Shown piece after piece: positions 1 to 10,093 of a DNA stretch of 64,000 nt (position 1 is its first letter; each line of letters starts with the position of its first letter). The notes under the pieces are model-generated. The model saw nothing but the letters and a program-made list of their open reading frames with translations, ran no database searches and was not told the origin of the DNA. The position numbers and the translations under genes are program-made. The stretch lies in NCBI GenBank assembly GCA_009667805.1, contig CM019069.1, positions 49,372,153 through 49,436,152 on the forward strand. The letters run 5' to 3'. This DNA is from Leptobrachium leishanense. Its lineage: Eukaryota; Chordata; Amphibia; Anura; Megophryidae.

Positions 1-1447
1 TCTTTGAACACCTGTTCTATAACCAGCTCACCAGTTTCCTCAATGCCAAACTCCCTACTTGACCCGCACCGGTCGGACGTTCGCACCCAGCACTCCACTG
101 AGACTGCTCTAAGGTGACCAATGATCTAGTTGCTGCTAAAACCAAAAGGTCACTTCTCCCTACCTATTCTTCTTGACCTTTCCGCTGCATTTTACACCGG
201 TGCGCTGCATGCTCCTGCTCCTCACGCTGCGTCAACTTGGCCTCAGTGACATCGCTCTCTCTCCTGGTTCTTTTCCTATCTTGCTCGTCGCCCCTTCAGT
301 GTCTCCTTTGCTGGTGCCTCTTCAAACACCAGTTACTCTCTCAGTTGGGGTACCTCAAGGCTCCGTTCTGGGTCCCCCTACTCTTCTCAATCTATACCGC
401 CTCTCTGGGCAACCTCATCTCTTCCAATGGACTCCAATATCACCTCCATGCTGACGACACCCAAATCTACCTTTCCTCTCCAGATCTCTCTCCTTTGTTG
501 GACCGTGTTACAGCCGGCCTCTCCGCTGTCTCAGACTGGATGACTTCCCATTTCCTGAAGCTCAACCTCTCATAAACTGAACTTCTAAACTTTCCTCCCG
601 CCAAAGCCAATATTGCTGTGCCCATTTCCCTTCAGGTGATTGGTGCCACCATTACTTTCACCTCACAGGTTCGTTGACTAGAGGTCCTCTTTAGACTCGG
701 ATCTCTCCTTCACTCCTCACATTCAGTCTCTAACCAAATCTTGCTACGTCCACCCAAAAAAACATTGCACGCATCTGCCTCTTAATACTACTAAAATGCT
801 CATCCAAGCTCTTATCTCCCACCTTGACTACTGTAAGCCCCTTCTCGCTGTCCTTAAGAAATCCCAGACTCTCCCTCTGCAGTCTGTAATGAATGCCTGT
901 GCCAGGCTCATCCACCTCACTTCTCGCCCCATTTGTCAATCTCTACACTGGCTCCCTGTCTCCTATAGATGCCACTTCAAAGTATTGGTGCTCACGTACA
1001 AAAGTTCCCCATAGCCGCGCCACTGCCTACATCTCCTCCCTTATTAGCAGGTACATCCCGTCACGACCACTTCGCTGTGCCAATGATCTGATCTCCTCCC
1101 CGTACACCCAACGCTTGCCTTCACAACTTCTCCCGAGCTACCCCCTTCTTGTGGAACTCCCTCCCCCGCAACATTAGACCTTTCTCCTGGCCTTCAAGAA
1201 GTCTCTGAAAAATTACTTTAGAGAAGCCTATCGGCTCACTCCATAATCCCATTGTACATTTCTTGCCCCCACTACTTTACATACTCTGCCACTTACCCTC
1301 ACCGTGTGACCCCTCTCCTCTTAGATTGTAAACTCTCGACAACCGGGTCCTCACCTCTTACTGTTCTGTGTGTTTAACTTTTATGTATATTTGTTATTCT
1401 GTCTCTCCCATTGTACAGTGCTACGGAACTTGGAGCTTTATAAATAC
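1..1447 (+). mobile_element. L2-like LINE, degenerate 3' portion
   Basis: Decayed reverse-transcriptase coding sequence entering from the left window edge. Around 340-480 the conceptual protein has the palm motif VPQGSVLGP, followed after a frameshift by [10 protein letters not shown], the ADD catalytic motif in the form typical of L2/CR1-group non-LTR elements. C-terminal coding remnants follow to about 1230. The 3' tail near 1410-1447 reads as a GTACAGTGCTACGGAACTTGG-like stretch ending in TTATAAATA, the usual end of frog L2-type elements. Several frameshifts and stops make it non-functional. It lies within an SP3 intron, antisense to SP3. The L2 clade is inferred from motifs and tail, not from a tree. 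Confidence 0.8.
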
Positions 1448-1653
1448 CTGTAACTGTAAAATTACGCATTATGAAGGATGTTCTACAATTCAGTTGAATG
1501 TATGTATCCTATGTCGTCTTTATTTTTGGCATTTATGTTATTGTAACGCACTTTTGTTTTTAGTCAGTAAAGATAACAATGTGTTGATGTTCTATAAACA
1601 AAAAGGTTTTATTTAAAATCAAGCAGGTAAAAACCCATTTGGTCTGTCTAGGC

Positions 1654-1819
1654 CAGTGTTTCCCAAACCTGTCCTCAGGTCCCCTAACAGGTCAGGTTTT
1701 CCAGATATCTGAAGCACAGCACAGGTGATATGATTTGCTGCTCAGTGATTGCAGGATTCAGTCTGCATTTCCCCAAGGTAATCCTTAGATGATCCTGAGA
1801 ACAGGTTTGGGAAACACTG
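1654..1819. mobile_element. hAT-type MITE with 8-bp target duplication
   Basis: A 166-bp foldback element with termini CAGTGTTTCCCAAACCTG and its complement. It is flanked on both sides by GTCTAGGC (1646-1653 and 1820-1827), an exact 8-bp duplication as expected of hAT transposition. Relatives in the window lie at 3153-3507, 15128-15290, 15735-15925 and 29107-29640. It has no coding capacity. Confidence 0.85.
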
Positions 1820-1827
1820 GTCTAGGC

Positions 1828-3144
1828 GGTCATTAAAATATCACATTTCAAATATGGATAATAAAGACAACAAAATGCACGCAAATAGATAAAGATACCA
1901 TCCAAACGCTGATCACTGGGACCCATTACAAGGTACCTAGTGTGAACAATGGGTCAGCAACCATGACCACCCAGATATTTTGGAACTACATTTCCCACAA
2001 GGCTCAGCCACTCTTCAGGTTAATGTAGACCAGGTCTACATATATCAAACCCAGATGTTTCTGAACTACAACCCCCATTATTCTCTGGTAATCTTTTGAA
2101 TTCCAAGAATTCTGGCAATTGCAGGCAAAAAAAAACAAAAAAACAACACATCTGGGGTGGAGTTTGAGATCTCTGGTGTAGACCCAAGGGAAGTGTAGTT
2201 CCAAATCATCAGCAGGCCAATGTTGTTAACATCCTGGTGTACACCAATGAAAGAAACGGCAAACATTGAAAAGGACGCTGGATCAGCCATTGTGATTTGC
2301 TTTTTAGCTTAAAATGTACTTTAAAGAGCTTTTAGTCCGCAAATCACGTTCAGACAAAAGAAACCAAAAAACAATTTGACCCTTGTGCTCTTCAGGAGAA
2401 AATGAAGAGACAAAATTAAAAGGCACCTTTTATCACAAAGTAAAATATACTATCCAGGTAGATTTACACGTGTACCATGCAAATTGAGGCCAATTCCACG
2501 ATTACAGTTGGGTGGCGCTAGCATGGTTACGTTTCACGATTCAAAAAACCTCAAATCATAGTTTTACCTCGTCCCACTCGGTATTAGGCCTCCATAACGA
2601 GTTGGCAGAATTAGCATTACCAAGTCATTCAGATCACTGGGAAGTGACTCCTAGGCATTTAGAACTAGGATTGATCTTGATGTTTAGTGAATAGGCCCCC
2701 CACTCCAATTTTGCACACATAATGAGTGACCGCAAAACCAGACACGCAAGAGACCCCTTACCCATGGGTTAGCCGTGATCTAAAGTAATGTCTTCCCTGA
2801 ACAACAGCAGTATCCATACACCTAAAACACATTGTTGCAGCCGGTTAGGTTTAATGACATCCTCAGGTTATCAAACACCAACCACATAGTGGAAGAGAGG
2901 CATGCTGGGATGAAGATGTGTAACAGAAAAGAAAAAATCATTTCATGGCCAACAATAGTCAAGAAAAAGCCTTTACATATCTGAAGTCAAGAGACCGACC
3001 CTGCATAACTATTGCACATAGAAATCCAAGGGATGTGCACATAGTATCTGCGCTTGTTACATATTTTTTCCTATTCCCCGGTAATAACTAATCACAAACA
3101 CATAGCAGCCAAGACGGTTTGACAAAAAGGACTATGGTTTAGTA
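1828..3144. other. SP3 intron sequence with fragments of ACTACA-type repeats
   Basis: Non-coding. Fragments near 1980-2200 contain the GGAACTACATTTCCCA-type phrase that recurs at 4350, 6605, 38950 and 61150 and marks a dispersed foldback repeat family. The remainder shows no gene, RNA or repeat that I recognise. By position it lies between SP3 exon 2 and the next SP3 exon, which is outside the window. Confidence 0.5.
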
Positions 3145-3152
3145 TTCTAGAA

Positions 3153-3507
3153 CAGGTTCTCTCAACTCCAGTCCTCGGGACCCACTAATATGTCAGATTT
3201 TAAGGATCACCTTGGGGAAATGCAGACATACGGGGTTAGTCAGAGAAAGGTGAAAACCAGGAGAACTGGCAGGAGAAGAGAACAATCTAGACCAAATAGC
3301 CGATTAGGGAAAGTGAGATAAATGGGAGAATTATTCTGGTTTGGCCATTTTGACCTAGAATTTAAACTTCACCAGTCATTCTCCTGGTTTTCACCTCTCT
3401 GAATAACCCTGTAAATCCTGCAATCACTGTGCAACTAATTATTAAATCACATATCCTGCAAACCTGGCCTGTTAGTGGGTCCTGAGGACTGGAGTTGAGA
3501 CACACTG
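3153..3507. mobile_element. hAT-type MITE split by a Tc1-like MITE
   Basis: Same family as 1654-1819. The flanks TTCTAGAA (3145-3152) and TTCTAAAA (3508-3515) match at 7 of 8 bases. The element is interrupted at 3231-3411 by a second MITE. Removing the insert and one TA restores the phrase seen in uninterrupted copies (TGCAGACTGAATCCTGCA type). Confidence 0.75.
3231..3411. mobile_element. Short Tc1/mariner-like MITE, TA target duplication
   Basis: An inverted-repeat element with termini CRGGGTTATTCAGAGAGAGG, flanked by TA at 3229-3230 and 3412-3413. Its insertion into a known repeat shows the empty target, so the TA duplication is well supported here. The internal arms carry the AATTCTAGGTCAAAATAGCC phrase and its complement. 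Other copies are at 6197, 18906, 22328, 27540, 39265, 45724, 57478 and 63230. Confidence 0.85.
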
Positions 3508-3544
3508 TTCTAAAATCTACAAAAACATGACTTTTAATCAGGGA

Positions 3545-3672
3545 TGGCAAACTCTGCCGCCCCCCCATGTAGATGGCCTACAATCTCCAGAAATCTTTGA
3601 TGTATCACTTGGCCAGGGAATCACTGGAGTTGTAGTTAAGACGAATCTGAGGGGCCCACGTTTGACAGATCT
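3545..3672. mobile_element. Foldback repeat fragment (GGCAAACTC / GTTTGACAG termini)
   Basis: Left end near GGGATGGCAAACTCTG and right end near CACGTTTGACAGATCTG are imperfect inverted repeats. The interior has the CTCCAGAAATC and GGAGTTGTAGTT phrases shared with the copy at 61117-61252. Probably hAT-derived; no clear target duplication. Confidence 0.5.
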
Positions 3673-3821
3673 GCTTTAAAGAAATAAAGAGGCAAACATT
3701 CCTTTACATAAGCAATATGGCTTTAATATGGTAAAAGTGGTGCAGTAGCACATGGCACTGGAGGTAACTCGCTCAGGGGACATCGAGTCAGGACAGCACA
3801 GGCAAGACACAGGAGCCATGT

Positions 3822-4039
3822 AGGGTTGCCAGATCAGAGTTTCCAGGACACCTAGTTTATTCGTCCTGGTGGGCAGTGCATGAAAAATTCCACCACCCAG
3901 CATGTAGACTCTATATGCTGCAGATAAGAAAGAAGGAATGCCAGGCTTCCTGCAGCATATGAATTATACATGTAGCAGGGCTGCACTTTTCACTGTGCTC
4001 GCCTTCTGCATAACATAATGTCCAGGATCTGGCAACCCT
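3822..4039. mobile_element. Foldback MITE with AGGGTTGCCAGATC termini
   Basis: The left terminus TAGGGTTGCCAGATC and the right terminus GATCTGGCAACCCT are inverted repeats about 220 bp apart, and the centre is itself palindromic around CTGCAGCATATG. No coding. The superfamily is not resolved because the flanks show no clear duplication. Confidence 0.65.
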
Positions 4040-5122
4040 TGAGGCATGCAGGAAATTCAAAACAGGAATAATGCATACCACAAGACAGTCTGGGCCCCTC
4101 TCAATCCAAAAACCTTGCCTTTGCACCTGCTAAATTGAAACACCCCGCTTCCCCTGTCTGACCGCAGTCTAAAAGGAGGCTAGGGAAAGAAATGCTGGCA
4201 GAGAAGAGGTTTGTATTCCCCAAGGGGGTTCTCAATGACTCCAAGGTCAGTTTCTTCCCCGAGAAGGAGCCGGTAAGGCAGCAGGGCAATCCCTGACCAA
4301 TTCAAGGAAGCCTTATCCAGAGCACCCATGGGAAAGGAACAGGATGCAGCGGACTACATTCCCCATGATGCTCAGCCACCATGCTGCAGAGAGAAGGAGA
4401 AGCCTGGACCGGAAGAAACCACTGGAAAGCCTCAGACGGGAGGATTAAAAGGGAATAAGGGAGGGGGCGAATGAGCACACAGTAAAAAGCAGTACAGTCA
4501 CCGTATAACCCGTGTATGGGGGGATGGGGTACACATAGGCCGGATAGCATGAACACCGAGGAAGGTGGGGGAGGGGTATGAGCAGCACCAGTATTATGAA
4601 CGGGGGTCACCCTCTCCCCTTGCCAAACCCACGCGATGATGAGGAAGAGGGTGACCCCCTCCGGCTCCGGTCACCAGGGAGGAGGAGCGGTGGGAGGGTG
4701 AGCGGAGGAGGTGGGGGGTTCAGGAGGACATATGTCCTCCCCTCCCTCCCCTAGGGGGGCTGTCTGCACTCCAGCCTCGGGCTCCTCACTCACCGCTCCG
4801 GCTCGCCAGCCGGTCGTCCCCCCCCCCGGTGCCCGCCGCAGGTAGATTACCAGGCAGAGAGGCGAGCGGTGACGGCTCCAGCGTCCTACCCACAATGGGC
4901 GGGTTCACACGGCAAGAGAAGTGGGTGGCCGTTCCGTCCGAAGCTGCCACAGGAAGCGCGGCTCCCGTGCGGCCTATTTATGTGTGTATTCGGTGTGTGT
5001 CCCTCCTGTCCGGCCGGCCTGGCGCCCGGGGTGCGGCGCGCTGGGGGGGGGGAGGGGAGCTGGGCCCGCTGCAGGCGGCGCGCGCGCTCCCACTAGGCCC
5101 GCGGCCTGGCTCCTCTCCTTAC

Positions 5123-5407
5123 CTGGCCTCCGCCTTGGTCGCTTTCGTCGCCGCCTCCGTGCTGCAGGTACTCGTTCTGGCCGTCCACTTCCAGCGCCGT
5201 CATCTCCTCTCTCTTGACCGGCTGCTCGGGAGCTGCGGACAAAGAAACAGCGTGACGGAGGGCCGGGGAGGAAGCTGAAGGGAGCGCCATCACTGCAGCC
5301 TGCCCCCCCCTCCCCGGTCTTTCCTCTCTGAGGTGGGGAGAGGGGGGGAGGCCGCCGGGCTGGGGGGAGCGCGCGGGAGGGGGGTGATGGAGGTACGTAC
5401 CGGTCAT
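5123..5407 (-). CDS. SP3: SP3 transcription factor, N-terminal coding exons 1-2 (partial, spliced)
   Basis: SP3 is a nuclear Sp/KLF-family factor that binds GC and GT boxes through three C-terminal C2H2 zinc fingers; only its extreme N-terminus lies here. Exon 1 contributes ATGACCG (5401-5407) and ends at a GTACGT donor (5400). Exon 2 is 5123-5232, preceded by a pyrimidine-rich tract ending CCGCAG and followed by a GTAAGG donor. Joined, the 117 nt read 39 codons in frame, beginning MTAPEQPVKREEMTALEVDG and containing NEYLQ. From memory of the mammalian protein, its N-terminus starts MTAPEKPVKQEEMAALDVD and later has EYLQ, a close match. The glycine and glutamine runs that follow in mammals are nearly absent. 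The start codon has A at -3. The next exon is not recognised in 1-5122, so this intron exceeds 5 kb or runs out of the window. Reading through the exon 1 donor gives a false 104-residue frame. Confidence 0.9.
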
Positions 5408-5682
5408 TGTGTGTGTGTGGCAGGGTTTAAAACCCCCGCAGAAAAAAAAAACAACAAAATAATCCTTGAGGAAAAAAAACCGGAGGCTGAGGCCCCCCCG
5501 GTGAGGGCTGCGGCGGCGGGCGCTGGGGGGCGTTTAGACGCTTAACATGGTGGTTGTGTAATAATCACGGGCGGGCTGCGGACGGAGAAGGACCAGGCGG
5601 GCGCGTTTTTTTTTTCCTATTTTGATTGACGGTGCGGGAAACACAAAAGGGTGGGGCTTGCAGCCAGTACGGGGGAGACGCG

Positions 5683-5690
5683 TGACGTCA
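5683..5690. promoter_or_regulatory. CRE palindrome TGACGTCA
   Basis: A perfect 8-bp cAMP-response element about 275 bp upstream of the SP3 start codon, within the CpG island. CREB/ATF family proteins bind this palindrome, often unmethylated in CpG promoters. Occupancy is inferred. Confidence 0.6.
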
Positions 5691-5728
5691 GACGCACGGC
5701 CGCTCGCCCGCCTCTCTCCCGTCAAGCC

Positions 5729-5765
5729 ATTGGTAAGCCGGGTGCTGGTGGAGCGCCGTCATTGG
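5729..5765 (-). promoter_or_regulatory. Paired CCAAT boxes, 32 bp apart
   Basis: ATTGG on the plus strand at 5729-5733 and 5761-5765 gives two CCAAT boxes oriented with SP3 transcription, with start-to-start spacing of 32 bp. NF-Y commonly binds such tandem CCAAT boxes at spacings of about three helical turns. Both lie just upstream of the CRE relative to SP3. Confidence 0.6.
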
Positions 5766-6069
5766 TCAGAGCGATTGTCGCTCTGGTTTGGTGGTGTGAG
5801 GTTTTTTTTCTTTCCCCTTTCTGTGTGGGGAGGGGGTGCACGCGGGCTTCCTGCGCACGCTGCGTGGTGACGTGCGCGCTCCTCCGTCTGTGTTTACTAT
5901 GGCAGACAATGAGCGGCGGGCCTGGGTCGGCCTCGCCGCTCCTAGGCTAAGGCAGGCTTCCAAGGAATGCGCCAGGCCGCAGCCTACGCCGGCACCGTTG
6001 CGCATGACCTGGCCGCGCGGCGCGTGAAGTCGCAGGGCTGCATTCCCTCAGGGTTAACAGCCGCCAAGT

Positions 6070-6080
6070 CCGCCATTTTG
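6070..6080 (+). promoter_or_regulatory. YY1-like site CCGCCATTTTG
   Basis: An exact-looking YY1 core (GCCATTTTG) at the upstream border of the CpG island, directed away from SP3. YY1 sites of this form often lie just inside transcripts, which hints at a divergent non-coding transcript. The site alone does not prove one. Confidence 0.4.
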
Positions 6081-6196
6081 CCGACCATACGTCATCACCC
6101 ACCCGCAGCACTGGAAGAATGCTGCCCTGTGGCAGTACGTGCCCTTCATGAATGGGGGTTATTCATTAAAAGGCGAATTGCTCTTTTCTCGCCCTA

Positions 6197-6379
6197 ACAG
6201 GGCTATTCAGAGAGAGGTGAAAACCTTGAGAATTGGCAGGAAAATGAACAATCTAAACCAAATAGCTGATTTGGAAAGTGAGATAAATGGGAGAATTTTT
6301 CTGGTTTCACTATCTTGACCTAGAATTTTCAATTCTCCAGTCATTCTCAAGGTTTTCACCTCTCTCTGAATAGACCTGT
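6197..6379. mobile_element. Short Tc1/mariner-like MITE
   Basis: Termini ACAGGGCTATTCAGAGAG and the complement CTCTGAATAGACCTGT are flanked by TA on both sides. The internal AATTGGCAGG and GACCTAGAATTTTC phrases match the copy at 3231-3411. Confidence 0.8.
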
Positions 6380-6399
6380 TAGTATTTTGGCCTAAAACC

Positions 6400-8740
6400 T
6401 GATATTCCTCCCCAGTCTTTCCTTATTGCAGGGTTTGACACCTTTTGGAGCCGATAAAAGAATGTTTTGGGGATTTTTTTTTTTTTTTAGGCCTTTTTAT
6501 TTGTTTACATGCAGCTTTGTGTGGAATAATCCTGATATCTTGGAGGTTTGTTGCCTGGCCCTATGGTTTGTTACAGGGCTCTCAACCCCTCCGCCACATC
6601 TATCTGAATTACAACTCCCATGATTCTCTAGCATGCTACTGCATTTAAAGGATTCTGGGAATTGTACACTTCCATTGGGGCCAGGGTTTGAGGTGCCTGT
6701 GTGTAAATAAATGCATATTTATTTCGCCGGTCCTGTGGCAGCCATTGACGTGATCAGCACACGCGCAATGTAGATGGGCCGAATGTGTCTGCGAAGGCTG
6801 CAGCACTCCACTCGGTGTGAAAGGGTTGAGTACACATCCCATAGCGCCTACACAGAACCAGTTCGTCAGATGCTTTGCGGTACGATCATTACAGTCTGAG
6901 GGTGACCTCAGCATCCAGATGGTTCACCAGCAGCCGGGAAACCCAAAATCCCGGCTGCTGGTGGAGGAGGAAAATCCACAACTTTAAACCAGATTGGGAG
7001 GAGGGGGAACTTCATACACCTGGCAACTTTTATAAAGCTAAAGTGGTCTGGGTGTGTAGGGTGTCTCTTTTTTAAATCTATTTTTTTAAAGGGAAACTTC
7101 TCATCCTGACATCTTTTAAAAGGATAAAGTGGTCAGGATGCAAGTAGTGTACCCTCCTGCCCGATCGGTTGTAACCGCTGGATGAAGCAAGGAGTTTTCC
7201 TCCACACGCCATTACCAGCAGCTGGGATGTTTGAATTTCAAGGCTGCCGGTCACGTAGATCAAGGTTTCTCAACCCTTGGAGAAAAAAAAACTACAGGGG
7301 TTATGCCCACCACAAGCAGGGAGAACACCTACCGTGCATTTTCATGAGTGCTTGTGCAAATGCCCGCACTATATTGATACTGGAAGTCTGCACTCTGCTG
7401 GCATCAGGGTGGATGGCAGAATGCACTATAAGCATTCTGCCAGGCCCCTCCGGCTGGCTGACTCCCAGCAAGTGGCCGCCGGCTAAGGTTGCTCCGCTGG
7501 GGCTGCACTATTGTGAGATCTTACAGAGTTTGCGAGATCTCACAGACTCGGCAACCTCTCGCGAGAGCGTGGCCCCAACGGAGCAACCTTTGCCGGCGGC
7601 TGCTCGCTGGAACAGTTCCTGGCAGAATGGGGTGGCTGGTAAAATGCACCAACAGCAGTGTCTGAGTTCATGAATGTGTGTGTGTATATATATCCGCATG
7701 TATCCGGTGCCTGGGTATATGTGTAATAGTAACCTCACTATTGCTCCTGAGGAAGTCCCTAATGGGACGAAATGCGTTGAGCCGGACATTTTCTTATCCC
7801 ATTCAGATCCCAGTTCTCACTGTGCTGATTTTACCAATTTGAAGTGTGAGTTAATAAATACATGTGATTTTACAGGTTTTGGTGGTCTGCACTATTTTTT
7901 GCTCTGTCAATTATATCAAGGTTCCCCCAAGTGATCGGGTTTGACGTCCGTCACAGCGAATCATTGGAGGATTATGGGCGCATTTACTACTATGCTCTTG
8001 TGAGTGGCAACTTTATTAGCGCATTATATTGTTCATGTGGGCTATTACTGTTTTTTTGAACTTTTTTCAGATATATCCCAATTTTTTTTTTGTTCTTCAC
8101 TTAGTAACCCAAGCTTGTCCCTAAATTCTATCTGTACTTGTTTTAGCATGGCTAACATGCTTCTTTTTTTGGCAACAGATTTTGCCCCTTTTCATAAATG
8201 CTCTCACATCAAAAGAAGGGGCAGGATCTGTCAAAAAAAAAAAAAAAAAAACTGTCGAAGGAAAAAAAATGTTTTTTGTTTAACCTACCTTTTAGGATTT
8301 GTCCACATATCTGTAAGCCATGTGTTATGGAAAGTAAACTCCAGGATCATAAATAAACACGCAGACAATCTGATTGAAGTAAGACTGTGGTCTTTATTAT
8401 GGCATATCTAAAAAAAAACAACTGAATGTAGTGTTATAATATTTTATTTCAAAAACATCAATAACTGTAATCGAAAGGAAAATGTAACACCACCAACACT
8501 AAATAACTCACCCGGCATTGAACACCCAGGCTCCTCCAGCTACCTTTAAGCCCTTAAGGACCAAGGGTCTTTAAAGTCAATGCATTTATGATGTCATTGG
8601 TCCTTAAGGGGATAATAGCCTGCACATACACTTCTCAGCAATACCTGTTAATAATTTCCCACCAGTAGCAAGTTTGAAGGTGATGACACAGTGCCATTTT
8701 GCACACGGTTTCATCAAAAACCTACACTGCGAGGAGATAC
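6400..8740. other. Intergenic DNA with low-copy repeat fragments, no gene
   Basis: At 6600-6690 there is an ACTACAACTCCCATGATTC repeat fragment. At 6900-7290 lies a repeat block with the phrases CCCGGCTGCTGGTGGAGGAGG and CAAGGCTGCCGGTCAC, which also occur near 47110-47240 and 58150-58250. At 7735-7790 a GAGGAAGTCCCTAATGGGAC phrase is followed by GAAATGCGTTGAGCC, similar in style to a repeat at 51460. Poly(A) tracts lie near 8235. Short open frames have no recognisable domain. Confidence 0.5.
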
Positions 8741-8801
8741 AGATCGCTCGTCTGACACCAGCCTAAAAAGGCTTAGTGTTCACGTCCGTGATGGCGCCTA
8801 A

Positions 8802-9473
8802 GGCTGGGGTCAGACCAGCGCACTTTTTTTTTTTTTAAAGGTTCAATATTTATTCTTTGGCAACGGTTACACAGGATGAGTGAATACATTGTTACAAAAA
8901 AGGCACAACCACCAACACCAGAGGTTCTCATGCTTTACGAGCGCTCAGTGCGGCTGATCCTGGAGACCGAAAACAAAAGCGACCCTTCCCTGGAAATCCT
9001 AAACCTTCATACAGGATGACAGTAATACTGGAGGGACATGAGTGCGAAGGTCTCCCAGACCAGCGCACTTTTAACGTGCGTTCTGGCGCACATAATTACG
9101 GCCGCACTAGCAGCAGATGACGGCCAATGACGGCCAATATACGATGTACGGCCGCACAAAAGTCCGGCCGTGCAACGCAAGTGGAATTTGAACGCATTTT
9201 TCTGAGAACGCTGAACCGCTAGTACTGACGTACTGAGTGCGCAGCTGCGGCATAGCGGCGTGTTTGCGTGATTAGGAGATGTCAGACACTGCTAATGTCC
9301 AGCCTACATAACGTCCAGACGCAAAAAGAGTTTTATTGACGATCCGTACAAAATCACGCCCGAAAATGCACGTCGTCTGACCGTTTTTGCGCATTCCGTG
9401 AAAAAATACGTCAATGCGTTCGGACGCACTTTTTCACGTTCGCGGGGAAAAATGCTTTCGTCCGACCCTAACC
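8802..9473. mobile_element. Inner PIF/Harbinger-like MITE (TAA duplication) carrying a retrocopy
   Basis: Termini GGCTGGGGTCAGACCAGCGC and GTCCGACCCTAACC are flanked by TAA at 8799-8801 and 9474-9476. The body matches the copy at 18325-18751. It inserted into another Harbinger-like MITE, and it contains a poly(A) retrocopy at 8828-9055. The 3-bp TWA duplication with a GG start is the signature of the PIF/Harbinger superfamily. Confidence 0.85.
8828..9055 (-). pseudogene. Poly(A) retrocopy of an unidentified mRNA 3' end
   Basis: On the minus strand about 215 bp of unique sequence ends with AATAAATATTGAACCTTT and a run of A, that is, a polyadenylation signal about a dozen bases before the tail. 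The insert is bracketed by a perfect 17-bp duplication CAGACCAGCGCACTTTT (8811-8827 and 9056-9072). This is the classic product of LINE-mediated retrotransposition. It is 5' truncated and carries no long open frame, so it probably derives from a 3'UTR. The parent gene is not recognised. A SINE is an alternative, but no tRNA- or 5S-like head is visible. Confidence 0.75.
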
Positions 9474-10093
9474 TAAAAGTAGGTCTGTGATAGCATGAAA
9501 GAAAGCCCATCGGAGCCCGACACACGAAGTACGTCTGCACTGAACTGCGGACGCACAGCGGCCCACGGACGCAAGGCAGGCGTGAACGTACAACCCCTAG
9601 AACGGCCGCACAAAGTGCGCTGCGTCCACAACGTCTGCATAGCTTTGTGTGTGAGTGACGGAACGTGGTCAGACGGACTGCATTTATACGTCCAGCATTT
9701 TTCACGGACAAAATGGTTTTGCTTTTTAATTTATTTTCTCTGCTACATCCGTCAATCTATACATCAGTGAAAAAAACGGACTGTGTGGCCACCACTGCGT
9801 CTTCCGTACTGACGTACGTCCGTACTGCACGGACATAAAGTCTGTGAAATCACATTTGTCTGACCCTAGCCTTAACCCTGAACCTCCATTCTATACACCC
9901 CACTAGGTACAATCAGGTGACATTAGAAAGGCCTTTCCAGTGATGCCAAGAATGAGCATGTATAATGTAAAACTAAAAAAAATTGGGTTTATAATATTTA
10001 TTTTTTCCGGAGGCATTGTCCTTTTTCACATATAAAATTAACAATGCCGCTACTATTACATTCTCCTTTCTTGTGCTGGGAGAAAGTACATTA

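Larger units (their letters stand above)
4620..6120 (-). promoter_or_regulatory. SP3: CpG island and promoter of SP3
   Basis: A GC-rich, CpG-dense block in otherwise AT-rich, CpG-poor DNA. It contains the SP3 start codon (5407) and the sequence upstream of it on the minus strand. Visible motifs include a full CRE palindrome, two CCAAT boxes, several GC boxes (GGGTGGGGCTTG at about 5650) and a YY1-like CCGCCATTTTG at 6070-6080. No TATA box is evident near the expected start, as is usual for housekeeping CpG-island promoters. The transcription start is not determined; it probably lies between about 5450 and 5700. Divergent transcription is possible but not shown. Confidence 0.8.
8746..9871. mobile_element. 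Outer PIF/Harbinger-like MITE, split by a second MITE
   Basis: The sequence TAGTGTTCACGTCCGTGATG (8775-8794) continues after the inner element as AAGTAGGTCTGTGATAGCATG (from 9475), matching the uninterrupted relative at 44504-44951. The right terminus GTCTGACCCTAGCC ends at 9871 and is followed by TTA. The left terminus is unusual: GCTCGTCTGACACCAGCC appears inverted relative to its expected orientation. No coding. Confidence 0.7.

Noticed and set aside
3676..5122. Further SP3 coding exon in the left part of the window
   Set aside because: Minus-strand frames here were scanned for the expected DTQPSPLALLAAT-like continuation and none matches, so the next exon is taken to be outside.
4829..5278. 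149-codon plus-strand frame overlapping SP3 exon 2
   Set aside because: Antisense shadow of the GC-rich SP3 region; the minus strand has matching splice signals and SP3 homology.
5836..6027. Plus-strand frame with MADNERRAWVG in the CpG island as a divergent gene
   Set aside because: Short, no domain recognised, and long frames are expected in GC-rich islands. A divergent non-coding transcript remains possible.
8004..8411. 135-codon plus-strand frame
   Set aside because: Composed of T- and A-rich low-complexity sequence with poly-K and poly-F stretches and no recognised domain.
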